64,000 bases of DNA. Source: BP-464 sp045805505 (GTDB lineage: Bacteria; Actinomycetota; Thermoleophilia; Solirubrobacterales; Solirubrobacteraceae). Under the pieces are notes generated by a model. The model had not been told where the DNA came from and ran no database searches. It saw only the letters and a list, made by a program, of their open reading frames with translations. The position numbers and the translations under genes are program-made. The stretch spans positions 15,078 through 79,077 of the forward strand of contig JBJMLA010000153.1 of the NCBI GenBank assembly GCA_045805505.1. Reading direction: 5' to 3'. Shown piece after piece: positions 51,950 through 58,474 of this stretch (positions within the stretch are counted from its first letter, which is position 1; every line of letters begins with the position of its first letter).

Positions 51950-53392
51950 CTAGTGGGCCATCGCCGGCTCGCCGATCGGCGCGTGCTGGGGGACGCCTCG
52001 CTCGATGACGAAGCCCGCCACGATCGCACCGAACGCGAAGATCCCGGCGGCCCACCAGAAGGCGGTGGTGAAGCCGTGGACCGAGGCCTCGGCGGCCGTG
52101 CCGGAGAAGCCCGACGCGGCGCTGTTGGCCATCGTGCTCAGGAACGCGGTGCCGACCGAGCCGCCGACCTGCTGGCTCGTGTTGACCATCGCCGAGGCGA
52201 CGCCCGCGTCGGACGGGCGGACGCCCGCCGTGGCGCTGGCGAAGGCCGGCGAGAAGATCAGGCCCATGCCGGCGGCCTGGAGGATCAGCGCGGGCAGCAC
52301 GTTCGCCAGGTACGTCGAGTCGGCGTCGAGCTGGGCGAGGAACACCATCGAGGCCGAGGCCAGGACCATGCCGAGCGTCATGAGCACGCGCGGCCCGTAG
52401 CGCGGCACGAGCTTGATCTGCCCCGTGGTCGCGGTGACGATGATGACCGCCGAGAGCGGCAGGAACGCCAGGCCGCTCTGGATGGGCGAGTAGCCCAGGT
52501 TGCGCTGCATGAAGAACGTCAGGAACAGAAAGACGCCGAACATGCCCGCGCCGGCGATGGCCATCGACAGGTAGGCGCCGCCGCGGTTGCGGTCCAGGAC
52601 GACCCTCAGCGGAAGCAGCGGGTGCTTGGCGCGGTTCTGCCAGGCGGCGAAGGCCGCGATCGCGATGACGCCGTAGGCCAGCATGCCGATCGTCACCCCG
52701 TTGCTCCAGCCGTCGGTCTCGGCGTGCGAGAAGCCGAAGACCAGCGCGAACAGGCCGCTGGTGGCCAGCCCGGTGCCGACGAGGTCCAGGCGCGGCCGGG
52801 CGCCGGAGCGCTCCGGGTTGCGCAGCAGCGTGAACGCGGCGAACGCGGCCGGCAGCGCGAACAGGAGGTTCACGTAGAGGCACCAGCGCCAGGAGAGGTA
52901 CTCGGTGAGGATGCCGCCGAGCAGCAGGCCGACCGCGGCGCCGCCGCCGGCGATCGCGCCGAAGATGCCGAACGCCTTGGCCCGCTCCTGCGGCTCGGTG
53001 AACGTGACGGTCAGCAGCGCGAGGGCCGAGGGGGCCAGGATGGCGCCGAAGACGCCCTGCGCGGCGCGAGCGGCGACGAGCACGCCGAAGCTGCCGGCCA
53101 TGCCGCCGATGGCGGAGGCGACAGCGAAGCCGATGAGGCCGCCGATGAAGGTCCACTTGCGGCCGAAGAGGTCGCCGAGCTTGCCGCCGAGCAGCAGCAG
53201 GGAACCGAACGCGAGGGCGTAGGCGGTGACGACCCACTGCCGGCTCTCGTCGCCGAAGCCGAGGCTGTCCTGGGCCGAGGGCAGCGCGATGTTGACGATG
53301 GTGGCGTCGAGGACGACCATCAGCTGAGCGATGCCGAGCAGGGCCAGGATGGCCCAGCGGCGATCGTGATGGTGCTGATCAGTTGGTGACAT
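51950..53392 (-). CDS. MFS exporter (DHA2 family, 14-TM)
   Basis: 480 aa. Start at ATG 53392; an in-frame extension upstream has no protein-like sequence. Signatures: AQLMVVLDATIVNIALPSAQ (TM1), GKLGDLFGRKWTF (loop 2-3), RAAQGVFGAILAPSALALLT. Later TM11-14 segments are complete. It is a probable drug/H+ antiporter. A -10-like ATACCT lies 7 nt before the start on the minus strand. It is transcribed divergently from a TetR gene whose operator lies between them, the classic repressor-exporter arrangement. Confidence 0.92.
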   Translation of the reverse strand: MSPTDQHHHDRRWAILALLGIAQLMVVLDATIVNIALPSAQDSLGFGDESRQWVVTAYALAFGSLLLLGGKLGDLFGRKWTFIGGLIGFAVASAIGGMAGSFGVLVAARAAQGVFGAILAPSALALLTVTFTEPQERAKAFGIFGAIAGGGAAVGLLLGGILTEYLSWRWCLYVNLLFALPAAFAAFTLLRNPERSGARPRLDLVGTGLATSGLFALVFGFSHAETDGWSNGVTIGMLAYGVIAIAAFAAWQNRAKHPLLPLRVVLDRNRGGAYLSMAIAGAGMFGVFLFLTFFMQRNLGYSPIQSGLAFLPLSAVIIVTATTGQIKLVPRYGPRVLMTLGMVLASASMVFLAQLDADSTYLANVLPALILQAAGMGLIFSPAFASATAGVRPSDAGVASAMVNTSQQVGGSVGTAFLSTMANSAASGFSGTAAEASVHGFTTAFWWAAGIFAFGAIVAGFVIERGVPQHAPIGEPAMAH

Positions 53393-53455
53393 GGGGGTGA
53401 GGTATCCTGGGAAGTGGAGAGATCGTGTCCGGTTGTGTATGCCAAGGTAGCACAC

Positions 53456-53478
53456 AAGTGGACACCCTGCGTCCACTT
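53456..53478. promoter_or_regulatory. Putative TetR operator
   Basis: Perfect inverted repeat AAGTGGAC-N7-GTCCACTT in the 103-bp space between the MFS exporter (53392) and the TetR gene (53496). It ends 3 nt before a -10-like TAGACT (53482-53487), so it covers the -35 region of the TetR promoter. Confidence 0.6.
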
Positions 53479-53495
53479 TCGTAGACTCGCTGCCG

Positions 53496-54137
53496 ATGGC
53501 CCTCGCCGACAAGCCCCTTCGCCGTGATGCCGAGCGCAATCGGGAGCTGATCCTGGAGGCGGCGCGGGCCGCGTTCGCCGAGGACGGGCTCGACGTCGGC
53601 CTGCACGAGATCGCCAAGCGCGCCGGAGTGGGCGTGGGAACGGTCTACCGCCGGTTCCCCGACAAGGCAGACCTCATCGAGGCCCTGTTCCAGGACCGCG
53701 TGGAGGACGTCGTGGCCATCGCCGAGGCGGCGCTGGCCGAGGACGACGCGTGGCAGGGCCTGACCACGTTCCTCGACGCGACGTGCCGGCTGCAGGCCGC
53801 CGATCGCGGGCTGCACCAACTGGTCTTCGCCGGGGACAACGCGGTCAAGTGCGCGTCAGGCGCCCGCGAGCGGATCGCGCCGCTCGTCGCCCAGCTCGTC
53901 GTGCGCGCGCAGGAGCAGGGCACGCTGCGCCGCGACGTCGGCCCGCTCGACGTGGGGATGATGCGCAAGATGGTCGGCGAGTTCATCGAGCAGTCCGGCG
54001 AGGCCGGGGCCGAGGTGTGGCCGCGGCTGCTGGCGATCGCGCTCGATGGCCTGCGCGCCGACCGTGAGGGGTCGGACCTGCCCGGCACGACGCCGAGCCC
54101 CGCGCTGTTCGATCAGATGCTGACTCAGCGCGGCTGA
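53496..54137 (+). CDS. TetR-family transcriptional repressor
   Basis: 213 aa. The N-terminal HTH has RNRELILEAARAAFAEDGLD and GLHEIAKRAGVGVGTVYRRF, then PDKADLIEALF, the canonical TetR DNA-binding domain. The C-terminal helical region is a ligand pocket of the SBP/TetR_C_33-like kind. It most likely represses the divergent MFS gene and itself through the 53456-53478 palindrome. The inducer is unknown. The 3' end overlaps a small convergent gene by 13 bp. Confidence 0.9.
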   Translation: MALADKPLRRDAERNRELILEAARAAFAEDGLDVGLHEIAKRAGVGVGTVYRRFPDKADLIEALFQDRVEDVVAIAEAALAEDDAWQGLTTFLDATCRLQAADRGLHQLVFAGDNAVKCASGARERIAPLVAQLVVRAQEQGTLRRDVGPLDVGMMRKMVGEFIEQSGEAGAEVWPRLLAIALDGLRADREGSDLPGTTPSPALFDQMLTQRG

Positions 54138-54325
54138 ACGGCGCGGGCCTCTGCGCGAGCGGCCTTGCGCTCGTCGCGGATGACCTGCAGCTCGGTGATC
54201 CAGCGCAGGGTGCCGACGGCGCAGGTGTGACACGACGAGCCGCGCGCTGCGCTCGAATACGCGCCGCAGACGTCGCAGACGCGGCGGTTCTCGCCCAGGC
54301 GAGCAGCGTCCATGGAGAAGGCCAT
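54125..54325 (-). CDS. Small zinc-ribbon-like protein
   Basis: 66 aa from ATG 54325; ATG 54313 is an alternative. Two Cys pairs (RRVCDVCGAY and SSCHTCAVG) about 12 residues apart could bind one zinc. The C-terminal half is a charged helix (ITELQVIRDERKAARAEARA). The family is unknown. It overlaps the end of the TetR gene. The 82 bp up to 54407 hold no other gene that I can support. Confidence 0.55.
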   Translation of the reverse strand: MAFSMDAARLGENRRVCDVCGAYSSAARGSSCHTCAVGTLRWITELQVIRDERKAARAEARAVQPR

Positions 54326-54407
54326 GGGCCATGGTGTCGGCAATGTGGCGCGCGGATGGGGTCGCGAGCAGCAGGTGCGCAGCTTCGCAACGCGGAAGTT
54401 GCAGCGC

Positions 54408-55019
54408 TCAGCGGGTGGTGACGGTGAACGTGTGGCCGGCGGCGCCGAGCGGGCCCGTTGTCGCACCTGGGCCGTGGCCGCCGGCGAGGTGGATCCGGAC
54501 CGGGTCCCACCAGGGGCTGCTGATCGCTCCGCTGCGGCCGGCGCTCGTCACGGCCTGCGCCTCGCTGATGCGCGTGCTGCCGAAGTCGGCGAGCGGCATG
54601 ATCTGACAGCTCGAGTCGTCGTCGCTCGCGCAGGCCGACGGCGCCTCGACGATCCACTCGGCGGCGCTCGTGTCGATCGCGCGGGCGGCGAGCGTCATGG
54701 CTACCGCTCGGCTGGTGGTCCGGTTGCTCAGCCGCAGGCGCACGCGGCGGCCGTGCACGGTCACGCCGGCGCCGATGCGGTCGCCCGGGCCCACCGCGAG
54801 GTCCAGGTCGCGCGAGACGTCGGGCACGAGCTCGAACCAGGCCGAGTAGCGGGCACGGCCGTCGCGACCGCAGTCGGCCTCGGTGCCGATCTGCTCGAGT
54901 GCCGGCGAGTCGTCCCGGTAGCCGCCGAGCCCGACCCAGATCGCCGACCACTGGGTGCGCCCGGCGTCGCAGCCGACCGCGGGAACCGTCCAGGCGCCGC
55001 GGACGCGCTGGAAGCGCAT
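54408..55019 (-). CDS. G1-family (eqolisin-like) glutamic endopeptidase lacking a normal N-terminus
   Basis: 203 aa from the first ATG (55019). Conserved G1 features are VRGAWTVPAVGCDAG, WSAIWVGLGGY, the catalytic Gln in ALEQIGTEADC, YSAWFELVPD, and the catalytic Glu in AEWIVEAPSA. The same frame continues upstream without any ATG/GTG/TTG to a stop at 55107-55109. It encodes STNWAGYAIAGDP, which is the family's typical mature N-terminus. The signal peptide and true start are therefore missing, apparently lost where the promoter of the divergent PepSY gene begins. It is either a remnant or uses a non-standard start. Confidence 0.65.
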   Translation of the reverse strand: MRFQRVRGAWTVPAVGCDAGRTQWSAIWVGLGGYRDDSPALEQIGTEADCGRDGRARYSAWFELVPDVSRDLDLAVGPGDRIGAGVTVHGRRVRLRLSNRTTSRAVAMTLAARAIDTSAAEWIVEAPSACASDDDSSCQIMPLADFGSTRISEAQAVTSAGRSGAISSPWWDPVRIHLAGGHGPGATTGPLGAAGHTFTVTTR

Positions 55020-55104
55020 GGGGTCGCCGGCGATCGCGTAGCCCGCCCAGTTCGTGCTCGTCGTCGTGGACGCGGCCGACGCGGCGGCCGGGGCCTGGAG
55101 AAAG

Positions 55105-55137
55105 TCTCAGCCCAATCTCAGGCAACCGCGAGAACCT
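55105..55137 (+). promoter_or_regulatory. TCTCAG-box promoter of the three-repeat PepSY-like gene
   Basis: TCTCAG at 55105-55110 and 55116-55121 (11-bp period). -10-like GAACCT at 55132-55137, then exactly 6 nt to the ATG at 55144. The boxes lie 27 and 16 bp before the -10. Five other promoters downstream share this layout. Confidence 0.65.
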
Positions 55138-55143
55138 GTGGCC

Positions 55144-56088
55144 ATGCACGAGACGACACGGAAGGTGTTCACCGGGGTCGCTGCCCTCGCTGCCGCGGGC
55201 GGGATCACCGCCGGCATCGCCGGCGCGGCCAAGGACGACAAGACCAAGCAGCGCGACCGCTTCGGCGATCCGGCCGGCTACGGCTACGGCGCCCCGCGCG
55301 TCGAGCAGGAGGCGCTGACCGGCGAGACGAAGGACAAGGCCGAGGCCGCGGCGCTCGCCGCCGTGCCCGGCGGCAAGGTCGTGCGCTCCGAGAAGGGCGG
55401 TCCGGACGGCGCGGCCTACCACGTCCACGTGACCGACGCCGACGGCAAGGACCTCCTTGTCCTCCTCGACGCCGACTTCAAGGTCACCGACAAGCTCAGC
55501 GGCCCGCCCCGCGGCGGGCCGGGCGGCCACCGCGGGCCCGGCGGACCGGGCGGCCCGGCCCAGGAGGCGCTGACCGGCGACGCCAAGGCCAAGGCCGAGG
55601 CGGCCGCCACGGCGGCCGTGCCCGGCGGCACGATCGAGCGCTCCGAGAAGGGCGGCCAGAACGGCGCCGCCTACCACGTCCACATGAGCGACAAGGACGG
55701 CAAGCACGTCGTCGTCCTGCTCGACTCCGACTTCAAGGTCACCGACACCGTGACCGAGCCGGAGGGCGGCCGCGGCGGCATGCCGCGCCCCGAGCAGCTC
55801 ACCGGCGACACCGCTGACAAGGCCAAGGCCGCCGCGCTCGCCGCGGTGCCCAACGGCACGGTCCGCGCCTCGTTCGCCGCGCCCGACGGCTCCGGCGCGA
55901 AGTACGTCGTGCTCGTCGAGCGCAAGAACGGCCGGCCCGTGATGGTGCTCCTCGACGCCGACTTCAAGCTCGTCAAGAAGGTCACCCGCCCGCCCTTCGG
56001 CGGCCACGGTCGCCCGGGCGACCCCGGCCCCGGCGGCCCGCCCCGCGGCGCCGGCTACGCGCCGCAGCAGGACACCACCACCACCTAG
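55144..56088 (+). CDS. Secreted protein with three PepSY-like repeats
   Basis: 314 aa. Start at 55144 (leaderless layout). The N-terminal hydrophobic segment KVFTGVAALAAAGGITAGIA is a signal peptide or anchor. Three ~65-residue repeats start ALTGETKDKAEAAALAAV, ALTGDAKAKAEAAATAAVPG and QLTGDTADKAKAAALAAVPN. Each is followed by GAxYxVxV and a V-L-L-D-x-D-F-K-V strand, the PepSY pattern. Gly/Pro/Arg-rich linkers separate them (RGGPGGHRGPGGPGGP). It is a paralog of 48696-49367. PepSY domains are often found with membrane redox or protease systems. Here the neighbours are a flavin/heme module and the TCS that probably controls it. Confidence 0.78.
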   Translation: MHETTRKVFTGVAALAAAGGITAGIAGAAKDDKTKQRDRFGDPAGYGYGAPRVEQEALTGETKDKAEAAALAAVPGGKVVRSEKGGPDGAAYHVHVTDADGKDLLVLLDADFKVTDKLSGPPRGGPGGHRGPGGPGGPAQEALTGDAKAKAEAAATAAVPGGTIERSEKGGQNGAAYHVHMSDKDGKHVVVLLDSDFKVTDTVTEPEGGRGGMPRPEQLTGDTADKAKAAALAAVPNGTVRASFAAPDGSGAKYVVLVERKNGRPVMVLLDADFKLVKKVTRPPFGGHGRPGDPGPGGPPRGAGYAPQQDTTTT

Positions 56089-56105
56089 ACCGACCCGCCG
56101 CACCT

Positions 56106-56143
56106 GGGCGGCCGGAACCCCGCATGCGGGGTCCCGGCCGCCC
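56106..56143. terminator. Strong hairpin after the PepSY-like gene
   Basis: 38-nt near-perfect palindrome with 19-bp arms and one mismatch: GGGCGGCCGG-AACCCCGCA against TGCGGGGTC-CCGGCCGCCC. It begins 17 bp after the stop codon at 56088. There is no U-tract, as is common in high-GC actinobacteria. Probable terminator. Confidence 0.65.
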
Positions 56144-56144
56144 G

Positions 56145-56320
56145 CGGTCGTTCGTGGCGGCGTTCCCTTCGTGCGCCGGTGGGGCTGCGTGGCGCCTGCG
56201 CATGGCGGCGAGGGAGGTGGTGTCCCGCGGCCGGCCGGAGGGAAGCGTCCTGGGTTTGGGGCGTATATGGCCCACTGGGCAGGACGCTCTAGCCGCGGCG
56301 GATTCGCCGGGACGCCCCGC
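56145..56320. repeat. Direct repeat unit 1 in the 56.1-56.5 kb gap
   Basis: About 175 bp beginning CGGTCGTTCGTGGCGGCGTT. It is repeated at 56327-56500 with a period of 182-183 bp and roughly 90% identity by eye. It contains a structured core at 56245-56287: arms GCGTCCTG/CAGGACGC and inner GGGC/GCCC around a GTATATG loop. The 56089-56579 gap (491 bp) between convergent genes holds no gene I can support. Confidence 0.8.
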
Positions 56321-56326
56321 GACCAT

Positions 56327-56500
56327 CGGTCGTTCGTGGCGGCGTTCCGTTCGTTGCGCCGGTGGGGGTCCGTGGCGCCTGCGGATGGCGGCGAGGGAGG
56401 GGGTGTCCCGCGGCCGGCCGGAGGGAAGCGTCCTGGGTTTCGGGCGTATATGGCCCACTGGGCAGGACGCTCTAGCCGCCGCGGATCCGCCGGGACGCTC
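56327..56500. repeat. Direct repeat unit 2, plus an inverted partial copy at 56503-56523
   Basis: Second copy of the 56145 unit. Its hairpin core is at 56428-56470 with the same arms and loop. The segment at 56503-56523 (GGCACACCCTCCCTCGCCGC + C) is nearly the reverse complement of 56387-56408, so the unit could also fold into a larger structure. Confidence 0.8.
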
Positions 56501-56579
56501 GAGGCACACCCTCCCTCGCCGCCCCGCGACCACCAACCGACGGGGAGACCGACCGCGACGGGCGCGGACGCAGGCGCCC

Positions 56580-57512
56580 CTACGCCGCTGCGCTCGACGC
56601 AGCCGCCGCCACGACGACATGCGAGGCGTCGTCGAACACCACGACGCCACCATCCGGCAGCCAGGCCTCGGCTCGCTCCGGACCGCTGAGCAGCGCCGCC
56701 TTGCTGCGGACCTCGGCCTCGAGGGCCGTCGGCGCGATCGCCGTGACCTGGACGATGCCGGTGAACGCCGGGCGCCCGGTGCTGGGGTCGAGGAGATGGT
56801 GGGCGGGCCGTCCGTCGGCGTCGAGCCAGCTGCGCCGGCCGATGCCGCTCGTCGCCACGCCTCCCGACGCGAGCGGGAACGTGTGGCGCACCGGCCCGCC
56901 GAACGGGTCGGCGACGTCGATGCGCCGGACGATGCCGTCACGGCCGCCGAGCAGGAGGTCGCCCGCGCAGTCGACCGCGAAGCTCGCGTGGCCGGCGAGG
57001 TGCTCGCCGAGGACGTCGGCGAACAGGCCCTTGGCCAGGCCGCCGCTGTCGAGGCCGACGCCGGGCGGCCGCGTGATCGTGTGGGTCAGGCGGTCGACGC
57101 CGATCGCCTCCCAGGCGGCCGACGGCCGCGGCCGGGCGGGCCGGCGCGGCGGGGCCAGGCCGATGGCCAGCGGCAGCGGGACGGAGCCGCGCAGGTCGCT
57201 GCGGTACCCGGCGCGCTCGATCGCGCCGAGCAGGGTCGCATCGACGAGCCCGCCGGTGTAGGCGGCGACCGAGACCACCGCCTCGGCGAACAGCGCCATC
57301 ATCGTGCTGACCCGCACGCTTTCGCGCGGATCCGCGTTGAGGCGCGAGAGCTCGCTGCCGGGGTCAAAGCGCGTGAAGCGAGCGTGGAGGTCCAGCAGCG
57401 TGTCGCGGGCGTCGCGGACGGCCTGCGCGGCGGTCGCCTCCTCGGCGTCGCCGAGAACGCGGACGCCGGCCTTCGCGCCGAAGCACGCGAACGTGTCACC
57501 CGCCTCGGTCAC
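56580..57512 (-). CDS. ApbE-family FAD:protein FMN transferase
   Basis: 310 aa, GTG start overlapping the upstream stop (GTGA). Family motifs in order: RFTRFDPGSELSRLNADP, VGLDSGGLAKGLFAD (the DxGGxxKG site), FAVDCAGDLLLGG, GGVATSGIGRRSW and AHHLLDPSTGRPAF. They match ApbE, which attaches FMN from FAD to a Thr/Ser of a target protein with Mg2+. There is no signal peptide or lipobox, whereas many ApbE proteins are exported, so this one may act in the cytosol. Its operon partners are a ferric-reductase-like protein and a 98-aa membrane protein. No FMN-bind domain gene is present. Confidence 0.88.
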   Translation of the reverse strand: MTEAGDTFACFGAKAGVRVLGDAEEATAAQAVRDARDTLLDLHARFTRFDPGSELSRLNADPRESVRVSTMMALFAEAVVSVAAYTGGLVDATLLGAIERAGYRSDLRGSVPLPLAIGLAPPRRPARPRPSAAWEAIGVDRLTHTITRPPGVGLDSGGLAKGLFADVLGEHLAGHASFAVDCAGDLLLGGRDGIVRRIDVADPFGGPVRHTFPLASGGVATSGIGRRSWLDADGRPAHHLLDPSTGRPAFTGIVQVTAIAPTALEAEVRSKAALLSGPERAEAWLPDGGVVVFDDASHVVVAAAASSAAA

Positions 57513-57805
57513 GACTGCTGGGTCGTCATCGGGGCCACCTGGCTCGACGACGCAGACGAGTCGGCGCCGGCGGTCGACTCGACCTCGGCGCCGGTGTCGT
57601 CGTCGGTCGTGGCGGCCGAGATGACCGCGGTGGCCGGGCTGCCGGCCAGCGCCGGGTCGTGTCCGGCGGCCATCTGGACGTAGACGGTGGCGAACATCGC
57701 CAGGAACACGGCGATGGCCGCGCCGGCGACCCACACGCGGATGCGGTGGGCGCGACGGCGCAGCGCCTCGAGGCGGCGCTGCCCTTCCTGTTGTGCGGGG
57801 GTCAT
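57509..57805 (-). CDS. 98-aa single-span membrane protein, candidate flavinylation target
   Basis: 98 aa. An Arg-rich cytosolic N-terminus (QRRLEALRRRAHRIR) precedes one TM helix (VWVAGAAIAVFLAMFATVYV), so the Ser/Thr/Asp-rich C-terminus should be outside. It contains TDDDTGAEVEST. The DDDTGAE part resembles the ApbE target motif D-x-x-(S/T)-G-A-(T/S) except for the final Glu. It sits between the ferric-reductase-like gene and apbE, where related operons encode an FMN-bind protein. Whether it carries FMN is speculative. The start is 23 nt downstream of the cytochrome stop and has its own TCTCAG-box promoter. Confidence 0.7.
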   Translation of the reverse strand: MTPAQQEGQRRLEALRRRAHRIRVWVAGAAIAVFLAMFATVYVQMAAGHDPALAGSPATAVISAATTDDDTGAEVESTAGADSSASSSQVAPMTTQQS

Positions 57806-57811
57806 GACATC

Positions 57812-57866
57812 ACTCTCCGTCCCGGACCTCAACCGTTGGTGAACGTGGACTGGGAAGCGCCTGAGA
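57812..57866 (-). promoter_or_regulatory. TCTCAG-box promoter of the 98-aa protein/apbE unit
   Basis: On the minus strand, TCTCAG at 57866-57861 and TCCCAG at 57855-57850 (11-bp period). -10-like GAGAGT at 57817-57812, then 6 nt to the ATG at 57805. The boxes are 49 and 38 bp before the -10 and lie within the 3' coding end of the cytochrome gene. Confidence 0.55.
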
Positions 57867-58386
57867 ACCGCAGCAGGACGAGCACGAGGGCGGGAACCAC
57901 CACGGCGCCGGCCGAGAGCAGGAACCACGGCGAGCCCGCGTCGGTGCCCATGTTGAGCGCGTGACCGATCCCGAGGACCCAGGCCAGCAGCGTCCAGCGG
58001 TGCAGCCGCTTCCAGCGCGCGACCCCGATCCGTGTGCGCACGTAGTAGGACAGCCCGAGCAGCACGAGCAGCCAGCCGCCGGTGATCCCGGCCGCCACCC
58101 AGAACGTCTTGTAGGACGACGCGAACGGGATGCTGACGTCGGCGAGGTTCATGCCGATGAAGCCGTCGAAGACGAGCGAGAGCCCGTGCACGAACAGCGC
58201 GGCCATCGTGGCCAGCGAGAGCGCCTCGTGGGCGACACGCAGATCCGGGACGTGACCGCGGATCAGCCGCCCGCCCATCGTCACGCCCAGTCCGACCGAC
58301 GCGCTCGCGAGCACCATCACCGCGATCCCGGCGGCGCGGGACGTGATCCAATAGACGTGCTGTGCGGTGTCGGCTGCGGCGAGCAT
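57829..58386 (-). CDS. Ferric-reductase-like transmembrane cytochrome b
   Basis: 185 aa with about five to six TM helices. His residues placed in pairs for heme binding are in VAHEALSLATMAALFVHGLS and LHRWTLLAWVLGIGHALNMG. This matches the ferric reductase-like/MsrQ (YedZ) heme-membrane domain. It would pass electrons across the membrane, perhaps to a flavin protein outside. It is followed by the 98-aa protein and apbE. It is divergent from the two-component system, with which it shares a symmetric control region. Confidence 0.85.
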   Translation of the reverse strand: MLAAADTAQHVYWITSRAAGIAVMVLASASVGLGVTMGGRLIRGHVPDLRVAHEALSLATMAALFVHGLSLVFDGFIGMNLADVSIPFASSYKTFWVAAGITGGWLLVLLGLSYYVRTRIGVARWKRLHRWTLLAWVLGIGHALNMGTDAGSPWFLLSAGAVVVPALVLVLLRFSGASQSTFTNG

Positions 58387-58392
58387 GACTGC

Positions 58393-58468
58393 AGCATCGG
58401 CGCCGGACCTTGGAGGATCCTGGGAACCTCGGCGCTCTCAGGAACCTCCAAGGAAGCGCTCCGATACT
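58393..58468. promoter_or_regulatory. Bidirectional TCTCAG-box control region between cytochrome and two-component genes
   Basis: Plus side: TCTCAG 58436-58441, TCCAAG 58447-58452, -10 GATACT 58463-58468, 6 nt, ATG 58475. Minus side: TCCCAG 58425-58420, TCCAAG 58414-58409, -10 GATGCT 58398-58393, 6 nt, ATG 58386. The two halves form an inverted repeat with 15-nt arms (58408-58422 and 58439-58453, 14/15 complementary). Confidence 0.7.
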
Positions 58469-58474
58469 GCTCAC

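Noticed and set aside
55860..55930. DGSGAK in the third PepSY-like repeat as a flavinylation site
   Set aside because: It lacks the D-x-x-(S/T)-G-A-(T/S) spacing and is not repeated in the other units, so it does not look like an ApbE target.
55982..56941. Minus-strand reading frame with repeated peptide CPVGHIRPKPRTLPSG across the 56.1-56.5 kb gap
   Set aside because: The peptide repetition is explained by the DNA repeat. The frame overlaps the ends of two well-supported genes and has no start signal. I treat the repeat as non-coding.
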